DNA from: Sinorhizobium chiapasense
GTDB taxonomy: Bacteria; Pseudomonadota; Alphaproteobacteria; Rhizobiales; Rhizobiaceae
Assembly: GCF_036488675.1 (NCBI RefSeq)
Contig: NZ_CP133152.1
Coordinates: 310,001-374,000, forward strand
DNA: 64,000 nt
Direction: 5' to 3'
Below are positions 26,064 through 34,579 of the stretch, in pieces. Position 1 is the first letter of the stretch, and the number at the start of each line of letters is the position of its first letter. The notes under the pieces are model-generated. The model did no database searches. It was not told the origin of the DNA and saw nothing but the letters and a program-made list of their open reading frames with translations. A program made the translations under genes and the position numbers.

Positions 26064-29000
26064 TCAGAGGAAGGAGAAGTCGCTCGTCGAGAGTGCCTTG
26101 ACGTTCTGCAGGATCGCGACCAGTTCGAGATCCGCTGTCGCGGCGTTGCCGTCGGCATCGTACCAGAGGCGGCCATTATCGGTCTCGAACAGGAACGTGC
26201 CCTTGCTGCTTGTCGCGACGGGGTCGGTGCCAGTGACCAGGGTCACGGTCGTGTCGCCGGCGGCGATGCCGAAGGCGGCGCGATCGATGACGAGCTTGTC
26301 CTGCCCGCGGACGAAGTCGGTGATGACATCGCCTTCTCCGTCGCGTCCTTCGCGGTCGAAGACGAACCGGTCGTTGCCGGCTCCGCCCGTCAGCCAGTCG
26401 TCCCCTGCGCCGCCGACCAGGGTGTCGTTGCCGTCGCGGCCATCGAGGATATCGTCGGCGCCCTTGCCATGGAGCGTGTTGCCGTTCGCATCACCGTGAA
26501 TTTCGTCATCCGCTGCGCTGCCGATGATGGTTTCGAAATTCTTGACGGTGAGGCCGAGCGCCAGCCCCTTGTTCTTGGCCTGGGCCTGCAGGTCGAGTAC
26601 GACCGACGTCGCGCCTTCAACGAAGCTCAGCGTGTCGATACCGACGCCACCATCGAAGAGGTCCTTGCCGGAATGTACGGTGCGGGTGAGAACATCGTTC
26701 CCGGCGTCGCCGAAGAGCTGGTCGTCACCGGCGCCGTCGCGGAGCGTGTCGTTGCCGTTGCCGCCCCTGAGGACATCATTGCCGGCCATGCCGTCGAGGA
26801 TGTCATTGAGGGCACCGCCTGTAACCGTGTCCTTGCCCTTGCTGCCGACATAGTCGAGCGCTTCGAAGGCGTTGAAGGATGTCGCCGTATCGACATTGAC
26901 CGTGCCGGTAGAGAAGTTGAACGCGATGTCCTTCGTCTGCTCCGAGACGTTCAGCCTGATCACGTCCGTGCCCGTGCCGCCGTCGGAGCGGTCGCCGATA
27001 CCGGCATAGACCTTGTCGTTGCCATCCTCGGCGTAGATTACATCCCTGCCGCCGCTGGTGGTCGCAGTGTCACCGTAGATGGTGTCGTTGCCCGTTCCGC
27101 CCCGCAGCGTATCATTGCCCGCATCGCCGGACAGAAGATCGTTGCCCGCTCCGGCGGTGAGACTGTCATGGCCGGCGCCGCCGCGCAGATCGTCATTGAG
27201 GCTGCCACCGACGAAAACGTCGTTGCCCGTTCCGCCGACGAGCGCGACCCGTTCGACGTTTTTCACCGTGACGGGCGCATTCGTCGCCGTCACCAATGCA
27301 GCAAGCTTGAAGGTGATGCCCTGCGTGTACTTGCTGAAATTGATGGAGGCGAAGTCGGTGCCTGTCCCACCGTCGACGACAAGCGTGCCCGTCGAGGCGC
27401 TGCGCGTGAAGCTGTCGTTGCCGGTTCCGAGATTGACGGTGTTGTAGCTGGCCGCTCCCGTCGCGCTGTCGCCGACATTGACCACGTCATTGCCGTCTCC
27501 GGCAGTGATCGAGTTCTTGCCACCAAAATCGCGGATGACATCGTTCCCCGCGCCCGAGTTGAGCGTGTCGCTTCCCTCTCCACCATCGAGCGTGTCGTTG
27601 CCGTTAGTGCCGATCAGCGTGTCATTGCCGCCGTAACCGTAGAAGGCAACGCTGAGCGCCGAGCCAACGGACTTCACGACGTCATTACCCGAGCCGAACT
27701 CGACGCGATAATGCTCGAAGTTCTTGAGGCTTGTCCCGTCGGAGAGCGTCGCCGTGGCGCCGGTCGCGGAGAACGTCTGCGCGGTTGTCAGCGAGCGACG
27801 GTCCACCGCAGCCGTGTCGGTGCCGGTGCCACCATCGCCCTTGTCGGCGCCGCCGTCGCCCAAGGTGACGGAATCGTTGCCGATGCCGCCATTGACGGTA
27901 TCGCGGCCGATTCCGGCGAAGAGCGTGTCGTTGCCAGCACCGCCGTCGATAATGTCGTCGCCAGCGGCGGCGTCGACATAGTCATTGCCGCTGCCGGTCA
28001 CGACCTTGTTGACCGCGGAACCAGTCGCGTAGATCGAGTAGTGTTCGATGCCCTTGAAGGTCGTCCCGCCGGCAAGCGTATTGACGTCGGTCGGCGCCTT
28101 GGCGGTGAAGTTTCCGGTGAAGTTGCGAATCACCAGCCGGTCGCTGCCGCTTACGTCGGTGATCGTGTCCTTGCCCTCGCCGTAGTTGTAGGTGATCGTG
28201 TCGTCGCCGGCGCCGCCTTCGAGGCTGTCGTCACCGAGACCGCCGTCGAGCATGTCATTGCCGGCATCGCCCGCCAGATTGTCTGCGCCTGCACCGCCGA
28301 TGAGATTGTCGTTGTCGTTTCCGCCCGACACGAGATCGTTGCCGTTCCCGCCAAAAAGCCAGTCGCCGTCGTTGCCGCCATAGACCTTGTCGTCACCTTC
28401 ACCGCCATTGAGGTCGTCGGCGCCGGCTTCGCCGGAAAGCACGTCATTGCCTGCGTCGCCTCGCAACACGTCGTAGCCGTAGCCACCCGTCAATTTGTCG
28501 TTGCCGTCTTCACCGAAGAGGACGTCAGTTCCGCGGCCGCCTGAAAGCCTGTCATCGCCGAGGCCGCCCATCAGCATGTCGGCATAGTTACCACCGGTTA
28601 TGACGTCGTTGAAATTCGTGCCGTTGATCGTGAAAGCCTCGACATTCATGGTCTGAAGGCCGCCGGTCAGCGTTTGCGGCGTAATCCAGTCCTTGACGGT
28701 GAAATTGATGGCGGCCGTGTGGGCCGAATAGTCGACATGAGCGGTATCGGTGCCGGAGCCGCCGTCGATCACGTCGCCGGAGGCATCGTCAAGCGTGGAG
28801 CCGAGAAACCTGTCCCTGCCGCTGCCGCCGTTGAGCGTGTCGGCGCCGGCGCCACCGGTCAGCAGATCGTCCCCGCTGTTGCCGTTCAGCGTGTCGTTGC
28901 CGTCGCCGCCCATGAGGTTGTCGTATTGGAACGAGCCGTTGACGGTGTCATTCCCCTCGTCTCCGGTCACCGTATCGCTTCCCATGCCGCCGTTGACGAT

Positions 29001-29090
29001 GTCGTCGCCGGCAAGCGCTATGATGAAATCGTTCTCAAGATCGCTGCCGGTCAAAACGTCGTTGCCGGCAGTTCCGAAGGTAGTCGCCAT
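26064..29090 (-). CDS. RTX (hemolysin-type calcium-binding repeat) secreted protein
   Basis: A 1008-residue acidic, Gly/Asp-rich protein almost wholly made of GGxGxDxLx nonapeptides that fold into calcium-loaded beta-rolls. Runs of nonapeptides alternate with six related segments of about 40 residues, each ending in a motif like NFEHY or NVEAF. There is no N-terminal signal peptide. The end has the usual type I secretion features: a last repeat block, then GTFLFETDNGRLWYDADG and a terminal DFSFL. I chose the ATG at 29090 (MATTFGTAGND); the frame runs upstream into a repeat element. The exporter genes at 20834-23916 are nearby. No enzymatic domain is visible, so an adhesin, surface-layer or matrix role is more likely than a toxin. 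Confidence 0.9.
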   Translation of the reverse strand: MATTFGTAGNDVLTGSDLENDFIIALAGDDIVNGGMGSDTVTGDEGNDTVNGSFQYDNLMGGDGNDTLNGNSGDDLLTGGAGADTLNGGSGRDRFLGSTLDDASGDVIDGGSGTDTAHVDYSAHTAAINFTVKDWITPQTLTGGLQTMNVEAFTINGTNFNDVITGGNYADMLMGGLGDDRLSGGRGTDVLFGEDGNDKLTGGYGYDVLRGDAGNDVLSGEAGADDLNGGEGDDKVYGGNDGDWLFGGNGNDLVSGGNDNDNLIGGAGADNLAGDAGNDMLDGGLGDDSLEGGAGDDTITYNYGEGKDTITDVSGSDRLVIRNFTGNFTAKAPTDVNTLAGGTTFKGIEHYSIYATGSAVNKVVTGSGNDYVDAAAGDDIIDGGAGNDTLFAGIGRDTVNGGIGNDSVTLGDGGADKGDGGTGTDTAAVDRRSLTTAQTFSATGATATLSDGTSLKNFEHYRVEFGSGNDVVKSVGSALSVAFYGYGGNDTLIGTNGNDTLDGGEGSDTLNSGAGNDVIRDFGGKNSITAGDGNDVVNVGDSATGAASYNTVNLGTGNDSFTRSASTGTLVVDGGTGTDFASINFSKYTQGITFKLAALVTATNAPVTVKNVERVALVGGTGNDVFVGGSLNDDLRGGAGHDSLTAGAGNDLLSGDAGNDTLRGGTGNDTIYGDTATTSGGRDVIYAEDGNDKVYAGIGDRSDGGTGTDVIRLNVSEQTKDIAFNFSTGTVNVDTATSFNAFEALDYVGSKGKDTVTGGALNDILDGMAGNDVLRGGNGNDTLRDGAGDDQLFGDAGNDVLTRTVHSGKDLFDGGVGIDTLSFVEGATSVVLDLQAQAKNKGLALGLTVKNFETIIGSAADDEIHGDANGNTLHGKGADDILDGRDGNDTLVGGAGDDWLTGGAGNDRFVFDREGRDGEGDVITDFVRGQDKLVIDRAAFGIAAGDTTVTLVTGTDPVATSSKGTFLFETDNGRLWYDADGNAATADLELVAILQNVKALSTSDFSFL

Positions 29091-29235
29091 AGTTGTTTCC
29101 TTGTTCCTTTGCATCGGGACATGCGTCTCTGTTCGCCGCGGTGATCGCCTCGGCGTGGTGATTACTGGATTTTTTGGAAGAGGCGCCCATGACGGGCGAT
29201 CGCTCATGGTCACGAGCGACATGGCGTCGAATAGA

Positions 29236-29342
29236 CTAGAGCGCCGTGCGTTCAAGTGAACGCACAAAGGACGCTCTAGCACTTTGATTCTAGAGCATCT
29301 TATCCGCCTTCAGTGATTCCACTTGAAAGCGGGATGCTCTAG
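29236..29342. repeat. RIME-type palindromic repeat, family 1, copy 3
   Basis: About 107 bp, same orientation and near-identical to the copy at 8457-8562, with intact CTAGAGC..GCTCTAG ends. It lies about 145 bases upstream of the RTX start codon and downstream of the GntR gene. The following 214 bases (29343-29556) show no gene. Confidence 0.75.
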
Positions 29343-29556
29343 ATGCGGTGCCGTTTCATGGAATGTCTCCCCAGTCTAACCCCTTGCAAGTCATGCGGTA
29401 TTGCGTGACTTGAAGAACGTTCCCTGCCGTTCTCGCTGCCATATATTGACGAGTTCGAGAACATTTTGTGTTTCCGCGGGAACAGACCAAACGGGTAGAT
29501 TCTCGGATCGATACACAGATCTATGGTTGCAAAAAAAGGACGCCCGGATGGGACGG

Positions 29557-30330
29557 TCACAGCCTTCTGTGGGACTGGGTCAACGACAGCGGATAGCGGG
29601 TCGGATGGTAGGCGGCGGCGCTCACATTGACCGTGCGGTTGTGCGTGTCGTAGGCGATCTGGTCCAGCGTCAGAACTGCTGCCGGAAGCTCGAGCTGCAG
29701 GAATGACGCCTCGACGTCGGTGGCGAGCCGGGCACTCAGGGTCGATTGTCCGCGCGACGGAAGGATGCCGTAGCGGTTCTCGAGCTCTGCATAGAGCGAC
29801 CGGTTCTCGACCGTCCAATCGATGTCCAGAATGCCCGGTGCGAGCGAGGCGGAAAACCAGTCCCGCTGGATGACCACCGGAACGTCATCGAGCAGGCGCA
29901 ACCTTTCAAGGAAAACGACGTCTGCGCCCGTCGGCAGGGACAGTGGCCGCGCGACTTCCGCGTCGGCGCGGATGATCTTGCCGCTGAGAAGGCGCATGCC
30001 GGGCTTGCGATTGTTCGCATAGGCCGTCTGGGTGAAACTGCGCACGATCTCGAGTTCATAGATCGGCGTTGGTTCGGTGACATAGATGCCCTTGCCGGGC
30101 CGTGTCTGCAGATAGCCGAGATTCTCGAGGTCCTTCACTGCCTGGCGCACCGTAATGCGGCTGACGCCATAGGCCGCGACCAGTTCCCGCTCGGACGGAA
30201 GCTTGTCGTTGACCGCAAGTTCCCGTCTTTCGATCATGCCCTTGAGCAGGTTTCGCAGTTGCACGTAGAGCGCATCCGGATGGTTGCGATCGATGGAATT
30301 CTCGTCCGGAAGATTTGCGTGTCGTGCCAT
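29557..30330 (-). CDS. GntR family (HutC/UTRA type) transcriptional regulator
   Basis: A 257-residue regulator. The GntR helix-turn-helix is at residues 20-85 (LYVQLRNLLKGMIERRELAVNDKLPSERELVAAYGVSRITVRQAVKDLENLGYL). The C-terminal UTRA domain begins near ELEIVRSFTQTAYANNRKPGM and includes VVFLERLRLLDDVPVVIQRDWF. UTRA regulators usually sense sugar phosphates or amino sugars. It is divergent from the GH4-kinase-ABC operon and probably represses it through the palindrome at 30495-30510. Confidence 0.9.
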   Translation of the reverse strand: MARHANLPDENSIDRNHPDALYVQLRNLLKGMIERRELAVNDKLPSERELVAAYGVSRITVRQAVKDLENLGYLQTRPGKGIYVTEPTPIYELEIVRSFTQTAYANNRKPGMRLLSGKIIRADAEVARPLSLPTGADVVFLERLRLLDDVPVVIQRDWFSASLAPGILDIDWTVENRSLYAELENRYGILPSRGQSTLSARLATDVEASFLQLELPAAVLTLDQIAYDTHNRTVNVSAAAYHPTRYPLSLTQSHRRL

Positions 30331-30486
30331 CAGTCGTTCGTTTCAGCCGCCAGTTGCCGGATGCCCTTCTGCATTGCACCTGGCAAGGTTGAAGACAAGA
30401 GCCAGGGCGATTTCCGTCCACCTTGCGTTGTCGCTCACACCGGATTCGGCCACCTGTGGATCGCGAGAAAGCTCTTGCAGATTGAG

Positions 30487-30510
30487 TTGACATAACTGGT
30501 TATATCCAGT
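30487..30510 (+). promoter_or_regulatory. -35 box and GntR operator candidate
   Basis: TTGACA at 30487-30492 is followed at once by ACTGG-TTATAT-CCAGT (30495-30510), a perfect 5+6+5 inverted repeat. A bound repressor would occupy the spacer of the promoter for the GH4 operon. No good -10 hexamer is visible at standard spacing, so the promoter call is tentative. Confidence 0.5.
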
Positions 30511-30543
30511 AGCGATAGCACGATCGGAATGGCGGAGTAAAGA

Positions 30544-31929
30544 ATGAAACTGACCTTGATTGGCGGCGGCGGAGTCCGGGCACCCCTGTTTGTCGGATCC
30601 GCCCTCAGGCGCGCGGAGAGAAGCGGTCTGACCGAGATCTGCTTGCAGGACATCAATGAGCAGAAGCTCGATCTCTTCGGGCGGATCAGTCAGGAGCTGG
30701 CGCGGCGCATGCAGTCCCCGGTCAGGATCACGATGTCTGCCGATGCCGAGCGGGCGCTGGACGGGGCAAGTTATGTCGTGACCACGGTCCGGCCCGGCAA
30801 TGAAGAGGGCCGGATCAAGGACGAACGCATCGCGCTTGCCCATGGCGTACTGGGTCAGGAGACCACCGGTCCGGGCGGCTTTGCGATGGCGCTCCGCAGC
30901 ATTCCGGTCATCCTCAAATACGCGGAAATCCTGAAGAAGGTCAGCCCGGACGCCTGGCTGTTCAACTTCACCAACCCTGCCGGCTTGGTCGCGCAAGCGT
31001 TGCAGAATGAAGGCTATCACCGCACTGTCGGCATTTGCGACGGCGCGAACGGCGCGCAGGAAGCCTTGGCCCGCTGGTACAAGGTGCCGCAGAACGACGT
31101 GCACGCCGAGGTCTACGGCCTCAACCACCTTTCCTTTACGAGGGGCGCGAAGATCGATGGCAAGGAAGTGCTCCAGCCTTTGCTTGACGACGACGCCTTC
31201 ATCCGCGCGACGTCGCAGCGCATGTTCGACAGCAAGCTCATCCGTCACCGGCGCAACTGGATCAACGAATACCTCTATTACTACTACTATGCGGAAAGGG
31301 CCGTCGAGGCGCTCAAGTCCGACGAGCGCACGCGCGGTGAAGAGGTCAAGGACCTGAACGCGGCATTGATCGCCAAGCTAGGCACGATCGATCTGGAGAC
31401 GGACGCCGAGGGTGCGCTGGCGGCCTATTATGCCTACGAGCGGCGACGCAACGCGACCTATATGCATTATGCGCTTGCCGATGCGCCAAGCATGGAAGAG
31501 GCCGACAAGTTTGTCGACAGCGTTGCGGTCGGAGAGACCGGTGAAGAGGGCGAGGGCTACGCCGGCGTCGCCCTCAACCTTGTCGATGCGCTGCAGACTG
31601 GAAAGCCTTGTTACACGGGTCTCAACGTCCGCAACGAGGGCGCGATCGACGGCTTGCGTGCCGACGACGTGGTGGAGGTGAGCTGCGTGGTCGACAAGAG
31701 CGGCATCAGGCCGCTCAGGATGGGCGCCATGCCCGAAGCCCAGGCGCAGCTCGTCCAGAACGTCAAGCGCTACGAGCGGCTGGCGGTCCACGCGATCAAG
31801 GAGCGGAGTCGCGAACTCGCCGTCGAGGCGCTGATGGCGCATCCGCTCGTGCTCTCCTATTCGCGCGCGGTGCCCCTGGTCGACGAATATCTTGCGGCGC
31901 ATGCGCAATATGCAGGTGACTGGTCGTGA
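30544..31929 (+). CDS. Glycoside hydrolase family 4 protein
   Basis: A 461-residue NAD- and metal-dependent glycosidase of the AglA/MelA/CelF type. The Rossmann start LTLIGGGGVRAP, the FTNPAG motif (142-147), the metal ligands Cys165 in GICDGANG and His195 in GLNHLSF, and the Tyr-rich region NEYLYYYYYAERA are visible. GH4 enzymes open glycosidic bonds by oxidation at C3. As no PTS is present, a non-phosphorylated disaccharide or glycoside imported by the ABC system downstream is the likely substrate. First gene of a plus-strand operon; overlaps the kinase gene by GTGA. Confidence 0.88.
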   Translation: MKLTLIGGGGVRAPLFVGSALRRAERSGLTEICLQDINEQKLDLFGRISQELARRMQSPVRITMSADAERALDGASYVVTTVRPGNEEGRIKDERIALAHGVLGQETTGPGGFAMALRSIPVILKYAEILKKVSPDAWLFNFTNPAGLVAQALQNEGYHRTVGICDGANGAQEALARWYKVPQNDVHAEVYGLNHLSFTRGAKIDGKEVLQPLLDDDAFIRATSQRMFDSKLIRHRRNWINEYLYYYYYAERAVEALKSDERTRGEEVKDLNAALIAKLGTIDLETDAEGALAAYYAYERRRNATYMHYALADAPSMEEADKFVDSVAVGETGEEGEGYAGVALNLVDALQTGKPCYTGLNVRNEGAIDGLRADDVVEVSCVVDKSGIRPLRMGAMPEAQAQLVQNVKRYERLAVHAIKERSRELAVEALMAHPLVLSYSRAVPLVDEYLAAHAQYAGDWS

Positions 31930-32852
31930 GTGAGGCACCTGGCTCCCGCTACGACGTGATGGTGGTTGGAGAGTACTACTTCGACCTGATCTTCCGCGGT
32001 CTCCCGGAGGTGCCGAAGATCAGTGCCGATCTTTGGGCCGAAGAGTTCGAGTGGGTGCCAGGTGCTGCCTATTCGACAGCGTTGGCACTTGCCCGGCTTG
32101 GAACCAAAGCGGGGTGGTGGTGCACCTTCGGCAACGACATCTTCAGCCGCATGATCATCGATGAAGCGGGGCGGGAAAACATCGATGACGGCCTCTTCAT
32201 CCACCTGGACAAGCCGTTGCGCCGGGTGAGCGCGGCATTCTCGTTCGCGCATGACCGCGGCTTCATCAGCTATGCCGAACAGCCGGAACCGCTGCCGAAG
32301 CCTAAGGATCTCGACCGCGTCAGGCCGCGCATCCTGCTGCTTCAGGGGTTCTCGCTCGACGAGGAGCGGCGCGCGCTCATCCAGGCGGCGCGCGACCTCG
32401 GCATTATCGTTTGCTCCGACTTGCAGCACGTGGACTACAAGCTCTCGACGCCCGGCATCGAAGAGATGCTGAGGTTGATCGATGTCTTCCTGCCGAATTC
32501 CAGCGAGGCGAAGGCGTTGACTGGCGAGGACGACGTCGAGCGCGCGCTCGCCTCGATTGCCCGTTTCTGCCCGACTGTCGTCATCAAATGCGGCGCTGAC
32601 GGCGCCGTCGCCTCGTCCAAGGGAGAGATCTGCCGCGTGCCGGCGCTCACCGTGGATGTGTTCGACACAACCGGTGCCGGCGACTGCTTCAACGCCGGCT
32701 TCGTCCACGGGCTGCTCAACGAGCCGGATTTGAGGGGCGCGATCGAAATCGCCGTCATCTGCGGATCGCTCGCGGTGACGGGCTATGGCGGCCGCAATCT
32801 GCCTTTCCAAAAAGATCTTACGAAATATCGGCGGCGGGAGGCCGCGATATAG
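31926..32852 (+). CDS. PfkB family carbohydrate kinase
   Basis: A 308-residue ribokinase-fold sugar kinase. The C-terminal signature DTTGAGDCFNAGF (247-259) contains the catalytic base D253 and the anion hole. The N-terminal substrate part includes WVPGAAYSTALALARLG. It starts with GTG, overlapping the GH4 stop by GTGA, so the two are translated together. It probably phosphorylates the monosaccharide released by the GH4 enzyme; which sugar is not clear. Confidence 0.9.
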   Translation: MSEAPGSRYDVMVVGEYYFDLIFRGLPEVPKISADLWAEEFEWVPGAAYSTALALARLGTKAGWWCTFGNDIFSRMIIDEAGRENIDDGLFIHLDKPLRRVSAAFSFAHDRGFISYAEQPEPLPKPKDLDRVRPRILLLQGFSLDEERRALIQAARDLGIIVCSDLQHVDYKLSTPGIEEMLRLIDVFLPNSSEAKALTGEDDVERALASIARFCPTVVIKCGADGAVASSKGEICRVPALTVDVFDTTGAGDCFNAGFVHGLLNEPDLRGAIEIAVICGSLAVTGYGGRNLPFQKDLTKYRRREAAI

Positions 32853-32885
32853 CGACGTTCACAATAGAACGAGTGAGGGAACGAC

Positions 32886-34151
32886 ATGAAACACAAACTG
32901 AAAATGCTGGCAGGCATGGCCGTGGTGGCCTTCGCATCGGCGCTCCCGGCGAGGGCCGAAACGGTCTCGATGTTCTGCTCCGCGACCGACTACGAATTGT
33001 GTGAAAAGGCGGTCGCGAAGTGGTCGGAAAAGACCGGCAACGAGGTGAAGCTCAACCGGATGCCGCAGAACCTCGACGATGCGATCCCGATCTACCAGCA
33101 GCTCTTCGCGGCTCAATCGTCGGACATCGACGTACTCTATATCGACGTCATCTGGCTTGGCATGTTCAAGGATCATCTGCTCGATGTGACGTCGATGATC
33201 CCGGAGGATGAGGTGAAGGCGCATTTTGCCTCGGCCACGGATGCCGCGCGCCTCGACGGCAAGCTTCTGGCGATGCCCTTCTATATCGACACGGGGCTGA
33301 TGTTCTATCGCAAGGACCTGCTCGAGAAATACGGCAAAGAACCACCGAAGACCTGGGAGGAAATGACCGCGACCGCAAAGGAGATCCAGGACGCGGAGCG
33401 CAAGGCCGGAAACCCGGATATGTGGGGCTATGCCTGGCAGGGCCGCAGCTACGAGGGTCTGACCTGCGATGCGCTCGAATGGATCGCCTCGGCTGGCGGC
33501 GGAACAATCATTTCCGACGATGGTGAGGTCACCATCAACAGCCCTGTGACGGAAGCGGCGCTGACGCGTGCGCGCGGCTGGATCGGCACGATTTCGCCGG
33601 AGGGCGTTCTCAACTACGACGAGGAAAATTCGCGCGCCCTCTTCGAAAGCGGCAATGCCGTGTTCCACCGCAACTGGCCCTATGTCTGGGGCACGTCCCA
33701 GGCGGAAGGCGGCAAGCTCGTCGGCAAGGTCGGCGTCTCCGCCCTCCCGCTCGGCGCCGAAGGGCAGAAGTCGAGCGGAACGCTCGGCACGGCCTATCTA
33801 GGGGTCTCGAAATATTCTGAGAAGCAGGAGCTTGCGGCTGACCTGCTGCGCTACATGGTCGGCTCCGAGGACCAGAAGATGCGCGCGATCGAAGGCGGCT
33901 ACAACCCGACTGTCGCGGCACTTTACGAAGATGCCGACGTACTGGCGAAGATTCCCTTCCTCGGTATGGCGAAGACGGCCTTCGAGGAATCGGTTGCTCG
34001 TCCGTCCGCCGGCACCGGCAAGAACTACAACCGAATTTCCCGCACGTTTTACCGGGCTGTTCATGACATCATCTCCGGCAAGGACGATGTCGCCAAGGAG
34101 CTCGCCGATCTCGAACGACGCCTGCAGCGCGACGTGAAAGCCGGCGAATGA
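32886..34151 (+). CDS. Sugar ABC transporter solute-binding protein, family 1
   Basis: A 421-residue periplasmic protein with a Sec signal peptide (MKHKLKMLAGMAVVAFASALPARA, cleavage before ETV). The MalE-type fold is indicated by DVLYIDVIWLGMFKDHLLDV, MPFYIDTGLMFYRKDLLEKYG and FHRNWPYVWGTSQ. It resembles trehalose/maltose-type binding proteins such as ThuE by eye, but substrate is not assigned. A hairpin right after the stop (34161-34183) may protect the 3' end and raise its level over the downstream transporter genes, as is common. Confidence 0.9.
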   Translation: MKHKLKMLAGMAVVAFASALPARAETVSMFCSATDYELCEKAVAKWSEKTGNEVKLNRMPQNLDDAIPIYQQLFAAQSSDIDVLYIDVIWLGMFKDHLLDVTSMIPEDEVKAHFASATDAARLDGKLLAMPFYIDTGLMFYRKDLLEKYGKEPPKTWEEMTATAKEIQDAERKAGNPDMWGYAWQGRSYEGLTCDALEWIASAGGGTIISDDGEVTINSPVTEAALTRARGWIGTISPEGVLNYDEENSRALFESGNAVFHRNWPYVWGTSQAEGGKLVGKVGVSALPLGAEGQKSSGTLGTAYLGVSKYSEKQELAADLLRYMVGSEDQKMRAIEGGYNPTVAALYEDADVLAKIPFLGMAKTAFEESVARPSAGTGKNYNRISRTFYRAVHDIISGKDDVAKELADLERRLQRDVKAGE

Positions 34152-34160
34152 TGAAGGCGG

Positions 34161-34190
34161 CACCTCCGGGTAGCCCGGAGGTGCCTTTCC
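34161..34190 (+). terminator. Hairpin after the solute-binding gene (attenuator or mRNA stabiliser)
   Basis: CACCTCCGGG-TAG-CCCGGAGGTG is a perfect 10-bp stem with a 3-base loop (34161-34183), followed by CCTTTCC. The transporter genes continue downstream on the same strand, so it probably acts as a partial terminator. Confidence 0.65.
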
Positions 34191-34201
34191 GCAAACATGC
34201 A

Positions 34202-34568
34202 CTTCGACCCGACGAATTGCCGATAGTCTTCGACCGGCCCGATGAAATGGGTTCCTACGTTGCCGAGCAGCTCGGCGCGGAGCTGAACACGCGTGATCGA
34301 ACTCGCGAACGACACCCGGCGTGATAACCTTCAGACCTTTCCGGCATTCGCTTCGATCGACGAGGTGCCGACGCATGGGATAAGTGTCGGGCTCAGGACG
34401 ATCAGCGAGGCGCGCAAGTGCAGGCTGCTTTTGAGCGGCGGCGGTAAGCAGGAGGCTCTGAGGCGCATTACGACGGCAGGCAACTTTGACGCCGGCTGGC
34501 CTGCGACCATCGTGCTCGAATGCAGCGACAGAGAAATCCTGGCCGACCGCGCCGCGGCGGGCCTTTGA
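34202..34568 (+). pseudogene. Remnant of a glucosamine-6-phosphate deaminase-like (NagB family) gene
   Basis: Two fragments in different frames read like the ends of a NagB/6-phosphogluconolactonase-type protein. The first, from 34202, gives LPIVFDRPDEMGSYVAEQLGAEL, which matches the family's N-terminus. The second, in another frame from about 34290 to 34568, gives FASIDEVPTHGISVGLRTI and LLLSGGGKQEALRRI, which match its C-terminal third. The central part with the catalytic residues, more than 100 codons, is missing. The gene therefore looks internally deleted and frameshifted. It lies between the solute-binding and ATPase genes, so the operon once had a deaminase or isomerase step and may have handled an amino sugar. 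Confidence 0.7.
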
Positions 34569-34579
34569 AGGACAGGGCA

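Noticed and set aside
25983..28544. 853-codon open frame on the plus strand, antisense to the RTX gene
   Set aside because: It mirrors the Gly/Asp nonapeptide repeats of the real minus-strand gene, giving a Val/Ala-rich sequence with no family resemblance and no ribosome site. The RTX reading has clear motifs and C-terminal signal.
29401..29706. Plus-strand frame between the repeat and the GntR gene
   Set aside because: It mostly overlaps the GntR gene on the other strand and has no ribosome site or family resemblance.
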